Shown here: piece after piece, positions 8,987-17,080 of the stretch | Layout of the letters: each line of letters opens with the position of its first letter | Position numbering within the stretch: position 1 is the stretch's first letter | Assembly (NCBI GenBank): GCA_000436035.1 | Contig: FR893268.1 | Span: 20,758-65,488 of the forward strand | DNA from: Prevotella sp. CAG:732 | GTDB lineage: Bacteria > Bacteroidota > Bacteroidia > Bacteroidales > Bacteroidaceae | Direction of reading: 5' to 3' | Length of the DNA stretch: 44,731 bases | Notes under the pieces: model-generated | What the model saw: the letters and a program-made list of their open reading frames with translations, nothing else | Databases searched by the model: none | What the model was told of the DNA's origin: nothing | Position numbers and translations under genes: made by a program

Positions 8987-8994
8987 CAAAGATA
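8987..8994 (-). promoter_or_regulatory. Bacteroidales -7 promoter box for the 339-aa gene
   Basis: Read on the - strand the box is TATCTTTG, matching TAnnTTTG, 64 bp upstream of the ATG at 8923. No clear -33 TTG element was found at the expected distance, so confidence is moderate. The leader in between is very AT-rich. Confidence 0.5.
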
Positions 8995-9071
8995 GTAAAT
9001 ATCCGGTATTCTCTACCGCATATCTCGTTAAATAATGACGCATAAAATGTTATATCTAGACAAAAACTAAC

Positions 9072-9108
9072 AAAAAGAGCTTGCATTGAAACGATACAAG
9101 CTCTTTTT
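9072..9108. terminator. Terminator of the GH5_7 gene
   Basis: A perfect 12-bp stem (9072-9083 with 9097-9108), A-rich on one side and T-rich on the other. Read on the - strand it lies 16 bp after the stop of the beta-mannanase gene and ends in a T-run. It could also work on the + strand. Confidence 0.88.
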
Positions 9109-9123
9109 ATCTGTTTTCAGTGT

Positions 9124-10407
9124 TTATTTTCCTATCTTATTCATTCTATCTACCTGACTCTTCACTACCTGCAAGGTGGAATGGTCGGAAGAGAAAACGG
9201 AGTTCAAGCCTTGTGCCTCTTGAGCTGGGTCGCCGGTGTAGTCATCACCCACCTGCCATTGCTCATGTTTTGGATTGGCGAAGCCGCCCCATCCCCAGAA
9301 GTTGCAACCAGCAAAGTAACCGCCCGTCTCGGCATTGTCACCCACCAAGCTGAACACATATTTATAATAGCCATCACGACCCTCGGTAGTAGAGGATGGA
9401 GAGAAGGAGAATCCATCACGAGGATAACCGAACTCCTCCATCACCAATGGTTTCTTGATGCGAGCGCATACCTGCAAGTGATTGTCAATATATTCCTTGG
9501 TATTCTTGCAAGCCACGCCTAAGTCCTCAATGAGATGGTCGGGACGAGCCCAACTCCAGTTGTATGGCCAAAGATGAATATTGCAATAGTCGATGTTCTT
9601 GTCGGCACAAATGCGCTCATAGCATTGGATGTCGTTCTCACATCCCCAACTGCCCTCGCTACCGATGCTGATGAGGTGATTTTTGTCGAGCGAGCGAATC
9701 AACTTGCTTGCCTCAGCGAGCCATTTCTCAAAGGCAGGAAGTGCCTCCTTGCTGAAAGCACGAGGCTCGTTACCTATCTGCCAAGACATGATGGCAGGGT
9801 CATCCTTGTACTTTTTCTTCGTATAACGATTGGTTCTGGTAAGGATAAATCTCACATAGTTGTAGAACAACTCGTGCGCCTTTTGACAAGAAGCATACTG
9901 AGATACGAAATTCATGAAGGCAGGATAACCATCCTCATTAGGACGAGGAGCCTTGCCCATACCAGCGTGCTCTAGATAGAAGCCATAGCCACCACTCCAT
10001 TCCCAGGAATTGTTGAGGTAGAGCACAGCCACCATCTTTCTCTTACCCATCTCCATCAAGAGATAGTCGAGACCAGCGAGGATGGTATCATTATATACGC
10101 CAGGAGCTTCCTGAAGCGTTGGTTCTACCTTGGTCTTCACGCCTCGCTTGCCATCAGAGCCCACAAGGATGCGTAGGTTGTCGATACCCATTTCCTTCAT
10201 CTTGTCGAGTTCCTTGCAGAGTCGATCTCGGTTGCCGCCCTGTCCTTCGGAACCTAGGATAGCACCATACCAGAAGTTAGTGCCGACATAATAATAAGGT
10301 TTGCCATCACGTACGAAATGACCGTCTTTCACCTGCACGAAGTTTGACTTCGCCAAGAGATTGCAAGTTGCCAAAGCCATCATCAGTAAAACAAATATTT
10401 TCTTCAT
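9124..10407 (-). CDS. GH5 subfamily 7-type endo-beta-1,4-mannanase
   Basis: The chosen start at 10407 gives 427 aa with a signal peptide (MKKIFVLLMMALATCNLLA); the frame stays open upstream to 10758, but that extension has no signal and is low-complexity. GH5_7 features: GKPYYYVGTNFWYG (36-49), LRILVGSDG (78-86), the long YLNNSWEWSGG segment (130-140), acid/base in WQIGNEPRA (E214), HLWPYNW (278-284), nucleophile in MEEFGYPRD (E325) and GCNFWGWGG (367-375). Family GH5_7 is almost entirely endo-mannanase, so activity on beta-mannan or glucomannan is a well-based inference. It has its own promoter box (10444-10451) and terminator (9072-9108), so it is regulated apart from PUL2, though it lies between the two PULs. 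There is no sorting tail. Location is probably periplasmic or outer-membrane. Confidence 0.93.
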   Translation of the reverse strand: MKKIFVLLMMALATCNLLAKSNFVQVKDGHFVRDGKPYYYVGTNFWYGAILGSEGQGGNRDRLCKELDKMKEMGIDNLRILVGSDGKRGVKTKVEPTLQEAPGVYNDTILAGLDYLLMEMGKRKMVAVLYLNNSWEWSGGYGFYLEHAGMGKAPRPNEDGYPAFMNFVSQYASCQKAHELFYNYVRFILTRTNRYTKKKYKDDPAIMSWQIGNEPRAFSKEALPAFEKWLAEASKLIRSLDKNHLISIGSEGSWGCENDIQCYERICADKNIDYCNIHLWPYNWSWARPDHLIEDLGVACKNTKEYIDNHLQVCARIKKPLVMEEFGYPRDGFSFSPSSTTEGRDGYYKYVFSLVGDNAETGGYFAGCNFWGWGGFANPKHEQWQVGDDYTGDPAQEAQGLNSVFSSDHSTLQVVKSQVDRMNKIGK

Positions 10408-10443
10408 TTGTAGTTGTTTAATTAGACAAATAGATTTTGAGGG

Positions 10444-10451
10444 CAAAGTTA
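10444..10451 (-). promoter_or_regulatory. Bacteroidales -7 promoter box for the GH5_7 gene
   Basis: TAACTTTG on the - strand, 37 bp upstream of the ATG at 10407. The -33 element is not obvious. Its presence supports the 427-aa start over the longer open frame, because the extension would begin upstream of the promoter. Confidence 0.6.
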
Positions 10452-10534
10452 CGTAAAAAAGCCTAGAAAGCCTCATACTTTTTTGCCGATTATCTATATT
10501 ATTCGGTAAAAAGAGAAAAAAGTTTGTTCCAAAG

Positions 10535-10879
10535 ATGAGGGATGGATTTGCAAGTGAGAGACATATTAAGAAGCCACTTGTGGCGGTAAATGAACTTTCA
10601 CCATCGGTAAAAGACGATTCGTCATCGGTAAAATCAAAGAATGTGGCGGCAAAAGACGACTCGCCATCGGTAAACAGAATTACCAAAAAAGACAGAAAGG
10701 AACAAATCTTAGAAGTATGTTCTTCAGGAAAATCTTTCACTCCGCTTGAAATCAGCAAATATATGAAGGCAAGTCCAATAACAATACGAGAATATCTTAG
10801 AGAACTTGTAAAAGAAGGAAAACTCGGCTTTACAGGTACATTCAGAAACAGAAGCTATCATATTATCAACAAGGACTAA
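10535..10879 (+). CDS. Small winged-helix protein with a heptapeptide-repeat linker, possible remnant of a larger regulator
   Basis: This 114-aa ORF has a low-complexity N-terminal half and a winged helix-turn-helix from about residue 51 to 112 (KEQILEVCSSGKSFTPLEIS, then SPITIREYLRELVKEGKL and a YHIINKD wing). Residues 16-50 are five degenerate 7-residue units of the type PSVKDDS. Such repeat linkers joined to a C-terminal wHTH occur at the ends of larger Bacteroidales AlbA_2/RecG-like ATP-binding proteins, so this may be the surviving 3' end of one. The frame is open about 78 bp further upstream but without ATG. It could also be an intact small regulator of the flanking mannan genes. No promoter was found. 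It ends just before the terminator at 10885-10928. Confidence 0.5.
   Translation: MRDGFASERHIKKPLVAVNELSPSVKDDSSSVKSKNVAAKDDSPSVNRITKKDRKEQILEVCSSGKSFTPLEISKYMKASPITIREYLRELVKEGKLGFTGTFRNRSYHIINKD
10580..10684 (+). repeat. Five degenerate 21-bp tandem repeats coding a heptapeptide linker
   Basis: The nucleotide units share CATCGGTAAAAGACGA-like cores and encode VAVNELS, PSVKDDS, SSVKSKN, VAAKDDS and PSVNRIT. The 21-bp period keeps the reading frame, as expected for an expandable protein linker. Similar TTCGGTAAAAAG sequence also occurs just upstream at 10502-10513. Confidence 0.65.
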
Positions 10880-10884
10880 AAAAC

Positions 10885-10928
10885 AAAGGCGCACATCTCG
10901 CAGAACTACGAGCATGTGCGCCTTTTCT
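10885..10928. terminator. Bidirectional terminator closing PUL2 and the small wHTH ORF
   Basis: A strong stem of 12 bp (10885-10896 with 10914-10925) continues inward with a 4-bp CTCG/CGAG stem after a single bulge. T-rich sequence follows on both strands. It lies 28 bp after the end of the - strand GH5 gene and 5 bp after the + strand ORF. Confidence 0.9.
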
Positions 10929-10955
10929 TTCACATCAAAAACTATGTTACTAAAA

Positions 10956-12290
10956 TTAACGATTAAAATATTTTTTACCATTAATTATAACAATTCCTTT
11001 TGTAGTTGGAGCAACCAACTGCCCTTGAAGATTATAAGCTTTTACGGGCATAATAGTAGCTTCACTTTTGACAAAATCAATACCTGTAGCTATCGTCCAC
11101 CTTCCACTACTGGCACCTTCCGTAATACCTTCCATTGCTGGAGTACAGAACACAGAACGACTACCACGATTTATCACAGTCATAACACCAGTAGTACCAC
11201 TTTGGTTAGCCACATTTATATCCCATACCATTGGAACCATTCCACAATTAATTGCATTTTGAACGACTAACTTGTTAAACAATTTGATACTAGCATCATG
11301 CTTTTTCTGAGCAGCAATATTGCCAATGGAACGCCAATTTGCACCAAACTCACCTAGGAGAACCGGAATACCCTTGTCAGCAAACTTAGCCTTCATCTTA
11401 TTAAACTGAGCTGAGAGATCAGACTCTTCTCCCCATGTTGAGTTATAATTCTTATAAGAACCACTGGGGACATGATTGGCTGCGCCCCAAAAATAATAAG
11501 GTTTACCATTTTCCCACACACCAGTAAACTGAGAAGGGCTATAATAATGAACTTCAACCATCAATCTATTAGCAACTGCATCTGTTGGCATTGCAGAGAA
11601 ATAGTTTACAGTCTTGTCAATGTCTGTACTAGGACCTTGAACGATAAGCGTTCTTGTCTCATTATTTCCACCAGTCGCACGTACGGCATCCACAAAAGTT
11701 TGTTCGTATTTCAACAAAGCATCTGTTTGCTTCTGATTGCTAACATCTGGTTCGTTAAGACCAGCAAACAAAAGATGCTCATCATAGTCCTTAAACTCGT
11801 TAGCTATTTGCGTCCAAATCAATTTCATTGTGGCTGAGTTTTTTGTTATTGCCGCATCAGAGATATCACCAAAACTTCTTTCAACCCAACCACCATCGTA
11901 ATGGTCATTCAAGACGACATAGAGACCATCAGAAATACAATAATCCACAATTTCCTTGACACGAGCCATCCAAGCGGCATCAATAGTACAAGCAGAAGCA
12001 TCAGAAATATGTCCACAAACCCAATTACAAGGGATACGAACAGACTTAAAACCCTTAGACTTCACAAAATCGATAATAGCCTGAGTAGTTTTTATACTTT
12101 GCCAAGAAGTCTCACCTGAAAGACCAACATTATTAGAGAAATTAGTTCCATTATTGTTTGCTTCCATAGTATTGCCCAGATTCCATCCTGGATACATTTT
12201 ACTGGCAACCTCTGAAGCTGTTGGCAACTGAGCAAAACATGCAGAAGACACCAACATCAAACTACCTAAAAGTAAATGTTTTAATCTCAT
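10956..12290 (-). CDS. Secreted GH5 endo-glycanase (cellulase/glucomannanase-like) with sorting-type tail
   Basis: This 444-aa protein has a Sec signal (residues 1-20), one GH5 catalytic domain (about 25-365) and a C-terminal tail (KAYNLQGQLVAPTTKGIVII, then NGKKYFNR). GH5 landmarks: YPGWNLGNTME (33-43), SVRIPCNW (83-90), NDHYDGGW (128-135), acid/base in LNEP (E180), VEVHYYSP (246-252), nucleophile in LLGEFG (E314) and W356. It shares stretches with the GH5 half of the PUL1 enzyme, such as DAVRATGGNNETR and AWM.RV.EIVDY, so the two are paralogues of the same or close subfamilies. It is the last gene of the PUL2 operon, 24 bp after the DUF2807-like gene. The tail suggests export to the surface or medium for the first backbone cut. 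Exact subfamily not fixed. Confidence 0.9.
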   Translation of the reverse strand: MRLKHLLLGSLMLVSSACFAQLPTASEVASKMYPGWNLGNTMEANNNGTNFSNNVGLSGETSWQSIKTTQAIIDFVKSKGFKSVRIPCNWVCGHISDASACTIDAAWMARVKEIVDYCISDGLYVVLNDHYDGGWVERSFGDISDAAITKNSATMKLIWTQIANEFKDYDEHLLFAGLNEPDVSNQKQTDALLKYEQTFVDAVRATGGNNETRTLIVQGPSTDIDKTVNYFSAMPTDAVANRLMVEVHYYSPSQFTGVWENGKPYYFWGAANHVPSGSYKNYNSTWGEESDLSAQFNKMKAKFADKGIPVLLGEFGANWRSIGNIAAQKKHDASIKLFNKLVVQNAINCGMVPMVWDINVANQSGTTGVMTVINRGSRSVFCTPAMEGITEGASSGRWTIATGIDFVKSEATIMPVKAYNLQGQLVAPTTKGIVIINGKKYFNR

Positions 12291-12314
12291 AAAAACTTAT
12301 TTTAAAATTACGTT

Positions 12315-12959
12315 TTACATATCAACTGTCAAATTAGATGTATCTACACGACCTTTCTTTTGCCCATAGGTTGTCTTAGAAAAACGAGTAGAACCTTTCA
12401 AAGCAATATACTGAACACTATCTGCTTTCATTGTAAAGTCAATCGATTTCAAATCTAATTTAGCCATTAGCATTTTATGGAATGTGACATTTATATCAGC
12501 AACAGCCAAACAAGCATTTCCACGAAAGACATTACATTTTTGAACATCCAAAATAAATCTCTTGCTCCTCAAAGTATCACCACTCAAATTTGCCTCACCG
12601 CAATCTTTCACGACATACTTTTCAAGCGTTGGAGTATAAATACGAACAGATTGTATAGAAGATTCTGTTGACTTATCTATTGGAGAGACATGAAGAAGAC
12701 CATTTTTAATGCAAATACGAGGATCACCATTTTCGACATGTACCCCATCAATCATTACAGAAGTGGAATCACGAATGAAAACAACAACTTTCGTCACACC
12801 AGACACGTCAATACTATGAAAAGGTTCAATTCCTTGCCAAGTACCTTCAACTGAAGTGTCGGAACGATCATCACTCTTCCCATTTTGCTTTTTATTTCCA
12901 TAATGACAAGCCATCAATAACGGCAACATCAAGACGAGAATCAAGAGTTTTTTTATCAT
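12315..12959 (-). CDS. DUF2807-like (head GIN domain) beta-helical lipoprotein
   Basis: The start at 12959 gives 214 aa with a clean lipoprotein signal (MIKKLLILVLMLPLLMAC); the open frame extends 13 codons upstream without signal character. After the Cys there is a short polar linker, then FHSIDVSGVTKVVVFIRDS and repeated short beta strands (VRIYTPTLEKYVVKDCGEAN, SKRFILDVQKCNVFRG). This is the pattern of DUF2807 auto-adhesin-like domains, which form beta-solenoids. Function in that family is poorly known; surface binding is often assumed. The gene lies inside PUL2, 62 bp after the 694-aa lipoprotein and 24 bp before the GH5, so it is probably co-transcribed. Why a DUF2807 protein sits in a mannan locus is unclear. 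Confidence 0.7.
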   Translation of the reverse strand: MIKKLLILVLMLPLLMACHYGNKKQNGKSDDRSDTSVEGTWQGIEPFHSIDVSGVTKVVVFIRDSTSVMIDGVHVENGDPRICIKNGLLHVSPIDKSTESSIQSVRIYTPTLEKYVVKDCGEANLSGDTLRSKRFILDVQKCNVFRGNACLAVADINVTFHKMLMAKLDLKSIDFTMKADSVQYIALKGSTRFSKTTYGQKKGRVDTSNLTVDM

Positions 12960-13021
12960 TGTAACAGAGATTAGCGGAAGCCATGCCATTAAGGACATGA
13001 CCTCCGCAGAATTATATTAAA

Positions 13022-15106
13022 TTATTCTACTCGAATGCAAGCTATTCGTACCTTAACTTTGTCAGCGCCAACAGCTTCACCAAGTTTCAAAATATCAATA
13101 GCACAAACTCCAAAGCCACTACCTGAACCTGCAAGACTAATAGTATATGTACCATCACCCTTGATGATGCAAGAACCATTGCCATTTTCATTGTAGCCAA
13201 AATTTGAAGTAGCCCAACCACTATCAGCAAAAGTCAGATATGCTTGATATTCTTTATCATCTGTACCTTCAACCGAGAAGGTCACACCGATACGTTTCGA
13301 GAACACTACCTTGCTAATATCTACACCGCAATGGTCTTGGTCGCCAGTATTGGATCCATCCCACTGATTATAGATGTCAGCACGCACATTACCATTTTCT
13401 TCGATATCACCAACAACTAATTTAGCATTGTCAAATGGAAGTTTAGTTCCCCAATCATCCATGACACACTTAACAATCTTCACATTCAGATTATCAGCAC
13501 CAGCCAGTTTAGACAATCCAACGAAATCAAGCGCGAACACACCAAGTCCACTTCCTTGTCCCTTGAGCGTCATTGTATAAGTGCCATCGCCATTGATTTT
13601 ACAAGAACCATTTCCATCAGCATTGTAACTCCAATTCTGAGTTGCCCAACCACCATCAGCAAATGTCATGAAAGCCTCACAAGAGTTACCGCCCGTACCA
13701 GTAATACTGAATGTAACGGAAATAGACTCATTAAACTTAACCTCTGATGGAATAAGAACTGAAGTTTCATCAGTTCCTGTATTTGAGCCATCCCATTGGT
13801 TATAAATATCAAAGCGATAATCACCATTATTTTGGATATCACCCTGAACACCATTATAGTTACGGATTGTGATACCCTCCTCTACAGGTTCTTCCTCACG
13901 TACAGAACGGATAGCCAAACCCAAATTACGAGCAGAGATACCTACTGAACTGCCAAGAGAATTTAAAACCAAAGATTTAGCAAAGCCCTCATCAATAGTA
14001 CTTACAGTTCCACTCCAATAATAGCCAACAGCAGCTTCAGTTGTGACATCACCACTACGATAACCTGTCAAAGGCAAGAAAATAGAATTGCCATTCTTAG
14101 CTGTGAATTTAACGCCAGAGACACCATCCACTTCAACTATACTCTGAGTTGTTTTGCTTACCAACTCATTAATCTGCTTTTCTGTTGGCATAGTACTCTT
14201 CATCTTAGCATCGCCATCAATGTGAAGATTGTAAATCATATCTTCTTCAGTGCCTGCAATGTCCCATGGAGTATAGTCATCATTGCTTGTAGAACGATTG
14301 TAGAACGATTGATCACCGAAACCAGCTAAGATACCTGTCTCACTCTCTGTCTCAGCACCGATGTTGCATTTTGCCCAAAGAACGCTGACACCCATATCTA
14401 CATATTCCATTGTCTGCGCCTTTGTTGTAAAGCGTTGGACATTTCCGAAGATATATCCATCACCCAACTTGGTATATGCAGCATAATAATATGTAGTAGA
14501 AGGGAGAAGTCCTTTTACAGTCTTACTAACAGAAGCTGTAGCCTCATCCATTGGCACATCAACACCTTCTTCTACACCCTCTTCTGTAGTGGCATATCTA
14601 AAGCCGACACTAACAGAAGAAAGAATGTCATCGACTCCTGCAGCTTGTGCATTCAGAGTAGCATGGCATGATGTAACATCAGTGGCAGCCAAAGTCGCAA
14701 CATCGGCATCAGTTGCGACAAAAGACTTTACATCGCCGTACTTAGTCACCTTACCTTGCAAGGTGACATAAGTTGCGTAATAATAGGTTGTACCTTCTGT
14801 CAATCCGCTCAGCTCAGCTGTTACGTTGCCCAGTTCATCTATAGCACCTATTTGTTTTGTACCTGCCGTAGTAGGGTCAGGATTAACACCATAGACAGTA
14901 CCTACAACATATCTATCAGAACTCATTCCAGACAAGTCTTTTACTACTCCATGAGTCGTCGCAGATATGGCAGTAACAGCAGCATCACCAGTAGTAATGC
15001 TTTTTACGACTGCATCAGTACTAGCATTATAGTCATCATCACTACAAGCCGCCATGAAGACAACGGACAGTAGCAAAACGATGCTTGTCAATATTTTGTG
15101 TTTCAT
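13022..15106 (-). CDS. Modular surface lipoprotein: Fn3-like pair, FISUMP domain and two tandem C-terminal domains
   Basis: This 694-aa protein has a lipobox (FMAAC, Cys21) then SDDD. Residues about 32-130 and 133-230 are two Fn3-like domains (both with TTYYYA.Y). Residues about 232-405 look like a FISUMP domain (YVDMGVSVLWAKCNIGAE ... GYYWSGT ... RSVREE). Residues 416-559 and 560-694 are two copies of one beta-sandwich domain, each with DIYNQWDGSNTG, FAD.GWAT, NGNGSC and GDGTYT. The duplicated domains are the best candidates for glycan binding. It is third after SusD in PUL2, 20 bp after the preceding lipoprotein gene, the usual place of SusE/SusF-type or SGBP proteins. The binding role is inferred from position and architecture. 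Confidence 0.78.
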   Translation of the reverse strand: MKHKILTSIVLLLSVVFMAACSDDDYNASTDAVVKSITTGDAAVTAISATTHGVVKDLSGMSSDRYVVGTVYGVNPDPTTAGTKQIGAIDELGNVTAELSGLTEGTTYYYATYVTLQGKVTKYGDVKSFVATDADVATLAATDVTSCHATLNAQAAGVDDILSSVSVGFRYATTEEGVEEGVDVPMDEATASVSKTVKGLLPSTTYYYAAYTKLGDGYIFGNVQRFTTKAQTMEYVDMGVSVLWAKCNIGAETESETGILAGFGDQSFYNRSTSNDDYTPWDIAGTEEDMIYNLHIDGDAKMKSTMPTEKQINELVSKTTQSIVEVDGVSGVKFTAKNGNSIFLPLTGYRSGDVTTEAAVGYYWSGTVSTIDEGFAKSLVLNSLGSSVGISARNLGLAIRSVREEEPVEEGITIRNYNGVQGDIQNNGDYRFDIYNQWDGSNTGTDETSVLIPSEVKFNESISVTFSITGTGGNSCEAFMTFADGGWATQNWSYNADGNGSCKINGDGTYTMTLKGQGSGLGVFALDFVGLSKLAGADNLNVKIVKCVMDDWGTKLPFDNAKLVVGDIEENGNVRADIYNQWDGSNTGDQDHCGVDISKVVFSKRIGVTFSVEGTDDKEYQAYLTFADSGWATSNFGYNENGNGSCIIKGDGTYTISLAGSGSGFGVCAIDILKLGEAVGADKVKVRIACIRVE
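13025..13861 (-). repeat. Two in-frame copies of a 135- to 144-aa domain within one gene
   Basis: Copy 1 spans 13430-13861 (residues 416-559) and copy 2 spans 13025-13429 (residues 560-694). They share long identical blocks such as DIYNQWDGSNTG and keep the same order of motifs, so this is an internal duplication. The copies are clearly diverged, so it is not a recent one. Confidence 0.85.
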
Positions 15107-15126
15107 ATCATTAATACATTAAATTA

Positions 15127-17058
15127 TTATTTGAGAACAACTTCACCAGCATCATAAGTTACATGGAAAGTAACCTCAATACTGTTGCTGAAAGCAAATT
15201 TAGGAAGAAGATCGGCATAGACATAATGTCTTGTATCTGTTTCATTCGATGGGTCACCCCATGGGCTTAGGACATAACGTCTTCCTGTTGACGGATCATC
15301 ACCCACACTACGAGGAATGTCTGTGTCTGTGAACAAAGAGCCAAGCAACTCTGTACCATCTACCTTCACACTCTTGATAACAATGTCTGCATTTGGATGT
15401 TTCTTCAACAACTTAGAGATGTCAAGATACATCAAATGAGGATCCTTTGTATTGATAGTACCATCAGGAACGACAGTTAGAGTATAATCACCTTCTCCCG
15501 TAACATAAGTTTCTGCCGCAGGCAAGAATTTAAAATCTTTAGCAGCAAAATTGAGGGAAGCAGTAAAGCTTTCAACTGTACCGCCTGCAACTTGCTTAAT
15601 CAAGTGATATGCCAAATAGTAAAGCGCATTGCCTTGTGCATCATATTGCTTTGAACCAAGATAGATGTCGGTAATGTCACCTGTCATATCGTTAACCTCA
15701 TAACCCAACAACTGCAAAGTCTTGTCCTTTGAACCAAATTGTACATCTGCATTCTCTGAGATATTGAATTGTGGAAGAGATGGAATGGTAAATAGACCGC
15801 CACCAGAGCAGAGAACATTGCCATCCTTATCAGTAGTATATTCACCATCAGAAACAGTAAATGAACTTTCTGTTTTGTTTCCATCAACATCAGTCACGGT
15901 AAATGCGTTTTTTGCACTATTGATTTCAATCAATGCATCGCCAAGATTTTCGTTGGCTTTATACTTGACTGGACCATCTTTCAATTCCTCGCCACTCAAA
16001 CTAAAGTAGGTGTAAGGATTTTCTGTATCAAATGTATAAGAAGTCTGCTTCTGATTCATTGGCAACACAAGATCTTTCCATAAAGCAGGAAGATTAATGA
16101 CCGTATTTACAGGAGCAACATAGTTATCTTTATAATCCTTAGAGATGAAGTTCAATGTGAATGGTGTCTCATTGGCACCATCGAAAAGAATCTGCATACC
16201 ATTATCTGACAAATAGAGAAGCTTATATGTACCAGAAGGACACTGAGCTGCAACTGCATTTTGGTCAATAGCCAAAGGCAAAACACCAGTAAACGTAATA
16301 GTGTGGTTATCTACATCCATTGCGAACGAACCCTTTTCACCATTAACATCTACATTAGCACCTCCAATCAAATCAAAGGTCATCGTACCATAATCCTTAG
16401 CATCACAAATCCAGCTATTACCAGCCCAATCTGCTAGCCAATTCCAAGCTGTAGAAGGCTCAATAGCGGTAGATGCATCCCATGTCTTGGAATCAATATA
16501 GTTAGCTCCCTTAGAATTGTGGAAATTATTCCAATTTGCTCCAGTTGTATAGAAATACTTAGGACCAACAAATTTAATAGATTGACCATCAGCATCGATG
16601 TCAAGCATCCAAGTTTTAGAATGATCTACACCACCTGTAAGAAGAGTCCAAAGTTGATCAGACAACAAAGAAGTATTCAACTTATCAATACTGAAAGGAG
16701 CACGGTCACTAAAGACTATACCTCCTCTAGTCTGAACACCCATACGGACATAATAATTGCCCTTGAAAGCAATGCCTAACTGATATACATCATTTGTACT
16801 CGTTCCTGAAATAGAAGCCTTATCACCCTCAGCAGGCATAGGTCCATATTCCCAATAAACAGAATAGCTCTTAGGCATCTTACTGGTAAAAGTCACTTGG
16901 TTGGTGTTTTGATCTACATCAATAGTAAATCCTTCACCTACCGCAAGCTGTTCTGGAGTCACGTCAACGCCTCCTAGCTTGTCATCGTCTGGCGAACATG
17001 CCGCAAACAGCATAACAACGCTTGCGAGAACTGAATATAAAAAATATTTTAGTTTCAT
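15127..17058 (-). CDS. SusE/SusF-like surface glycan-binding lipoprotein
   Basis: This 643-aa protein has a lipobox (LFAAC, Cys21) followed by SPDDDKLGG. An N-terminal PKD/Ig-like domain covers about 35-125 (SVYWEYGPMPAEGDKA). A Trp-rich region follows at about 135-260 (WNNFHNSKGANYIDSKTWD, AWNWLADWAGNSWIC), which could line a sugar-binding face. The rest (to 643) is beta-rich with no catalytic motif, ending in a domain that carries VTFHVTYDAGEV. It sits directly after SusD (22-bp gap), where PULs carry their SusE/SGBP protein. Membership in a named SusE Pfam family was not verified; the general role is inferred from position, lipidation and composition. Confidence 0.75.
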   Translation of the reverse strand: MKLKYFLYSVLASVVMLFAACSPDDDKLGGVDVTPEQLAVGEGFTIDVDQNTNQVTFTSKMPKSYSVYWEYGPMPAEGDKASISGTSTNDVYQLGIAFKGNYYVRMGVQTRGGIVFSDRAPFSIDKLNTSLLSDQLWTLLTGGVDHSKTWMLDIDADGQSIKFVGPKYFYTTGANWNNFHNSKGANYIDSKTWDASTAIEPSTAWNWLADWAGNSWICDAKDYGTMTFDLIGGANVDVNGEKGSFAMDVDNHTITFTGVLPLAIDQNAVAAQCPSGTYKLLYLSDNGMQILFDGANETPFTLNFISKDYKDNYVAPVNTVINLPALWKDLVLPMNQKQTSYTFDTENPYTYFSLSGEELKDGPVKYKANENLGDALIEINSAKNAFTVTDVDGNKTESSFTVSDGEYTTDKDGNVLCSGGGLFTIPSLPQFNISENADVQFGSKDKTLQLLGYEVNDMTGDITDIYLGSKQYDAQGNALYYLAYHLIKQVAGGTVESFTASLNFAAKDFKFLPAAETYVTGEGDYTLTVVPDGTINTKDPHLMYLDISKLLKKHPNADIVIKSVKVDGTELLGSLFTDTDIPRSVGDDPSTGRRYVLSPWGDPSNETDTRHYVYADLLPKFAFSNSIEVTFHVTYDAGEVVLK

Positions 17059-17080
17059 TGTTCATCAATTTTAAATGTTA

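Noticed and set aside
10408..10758. N-terminal extension of the GH5_7 open frame
   Set aside because: It spans the promoter box at 10444-10451 and the antisense of the repeat linker; the ATG at 10407 gives a proper signal peptide.
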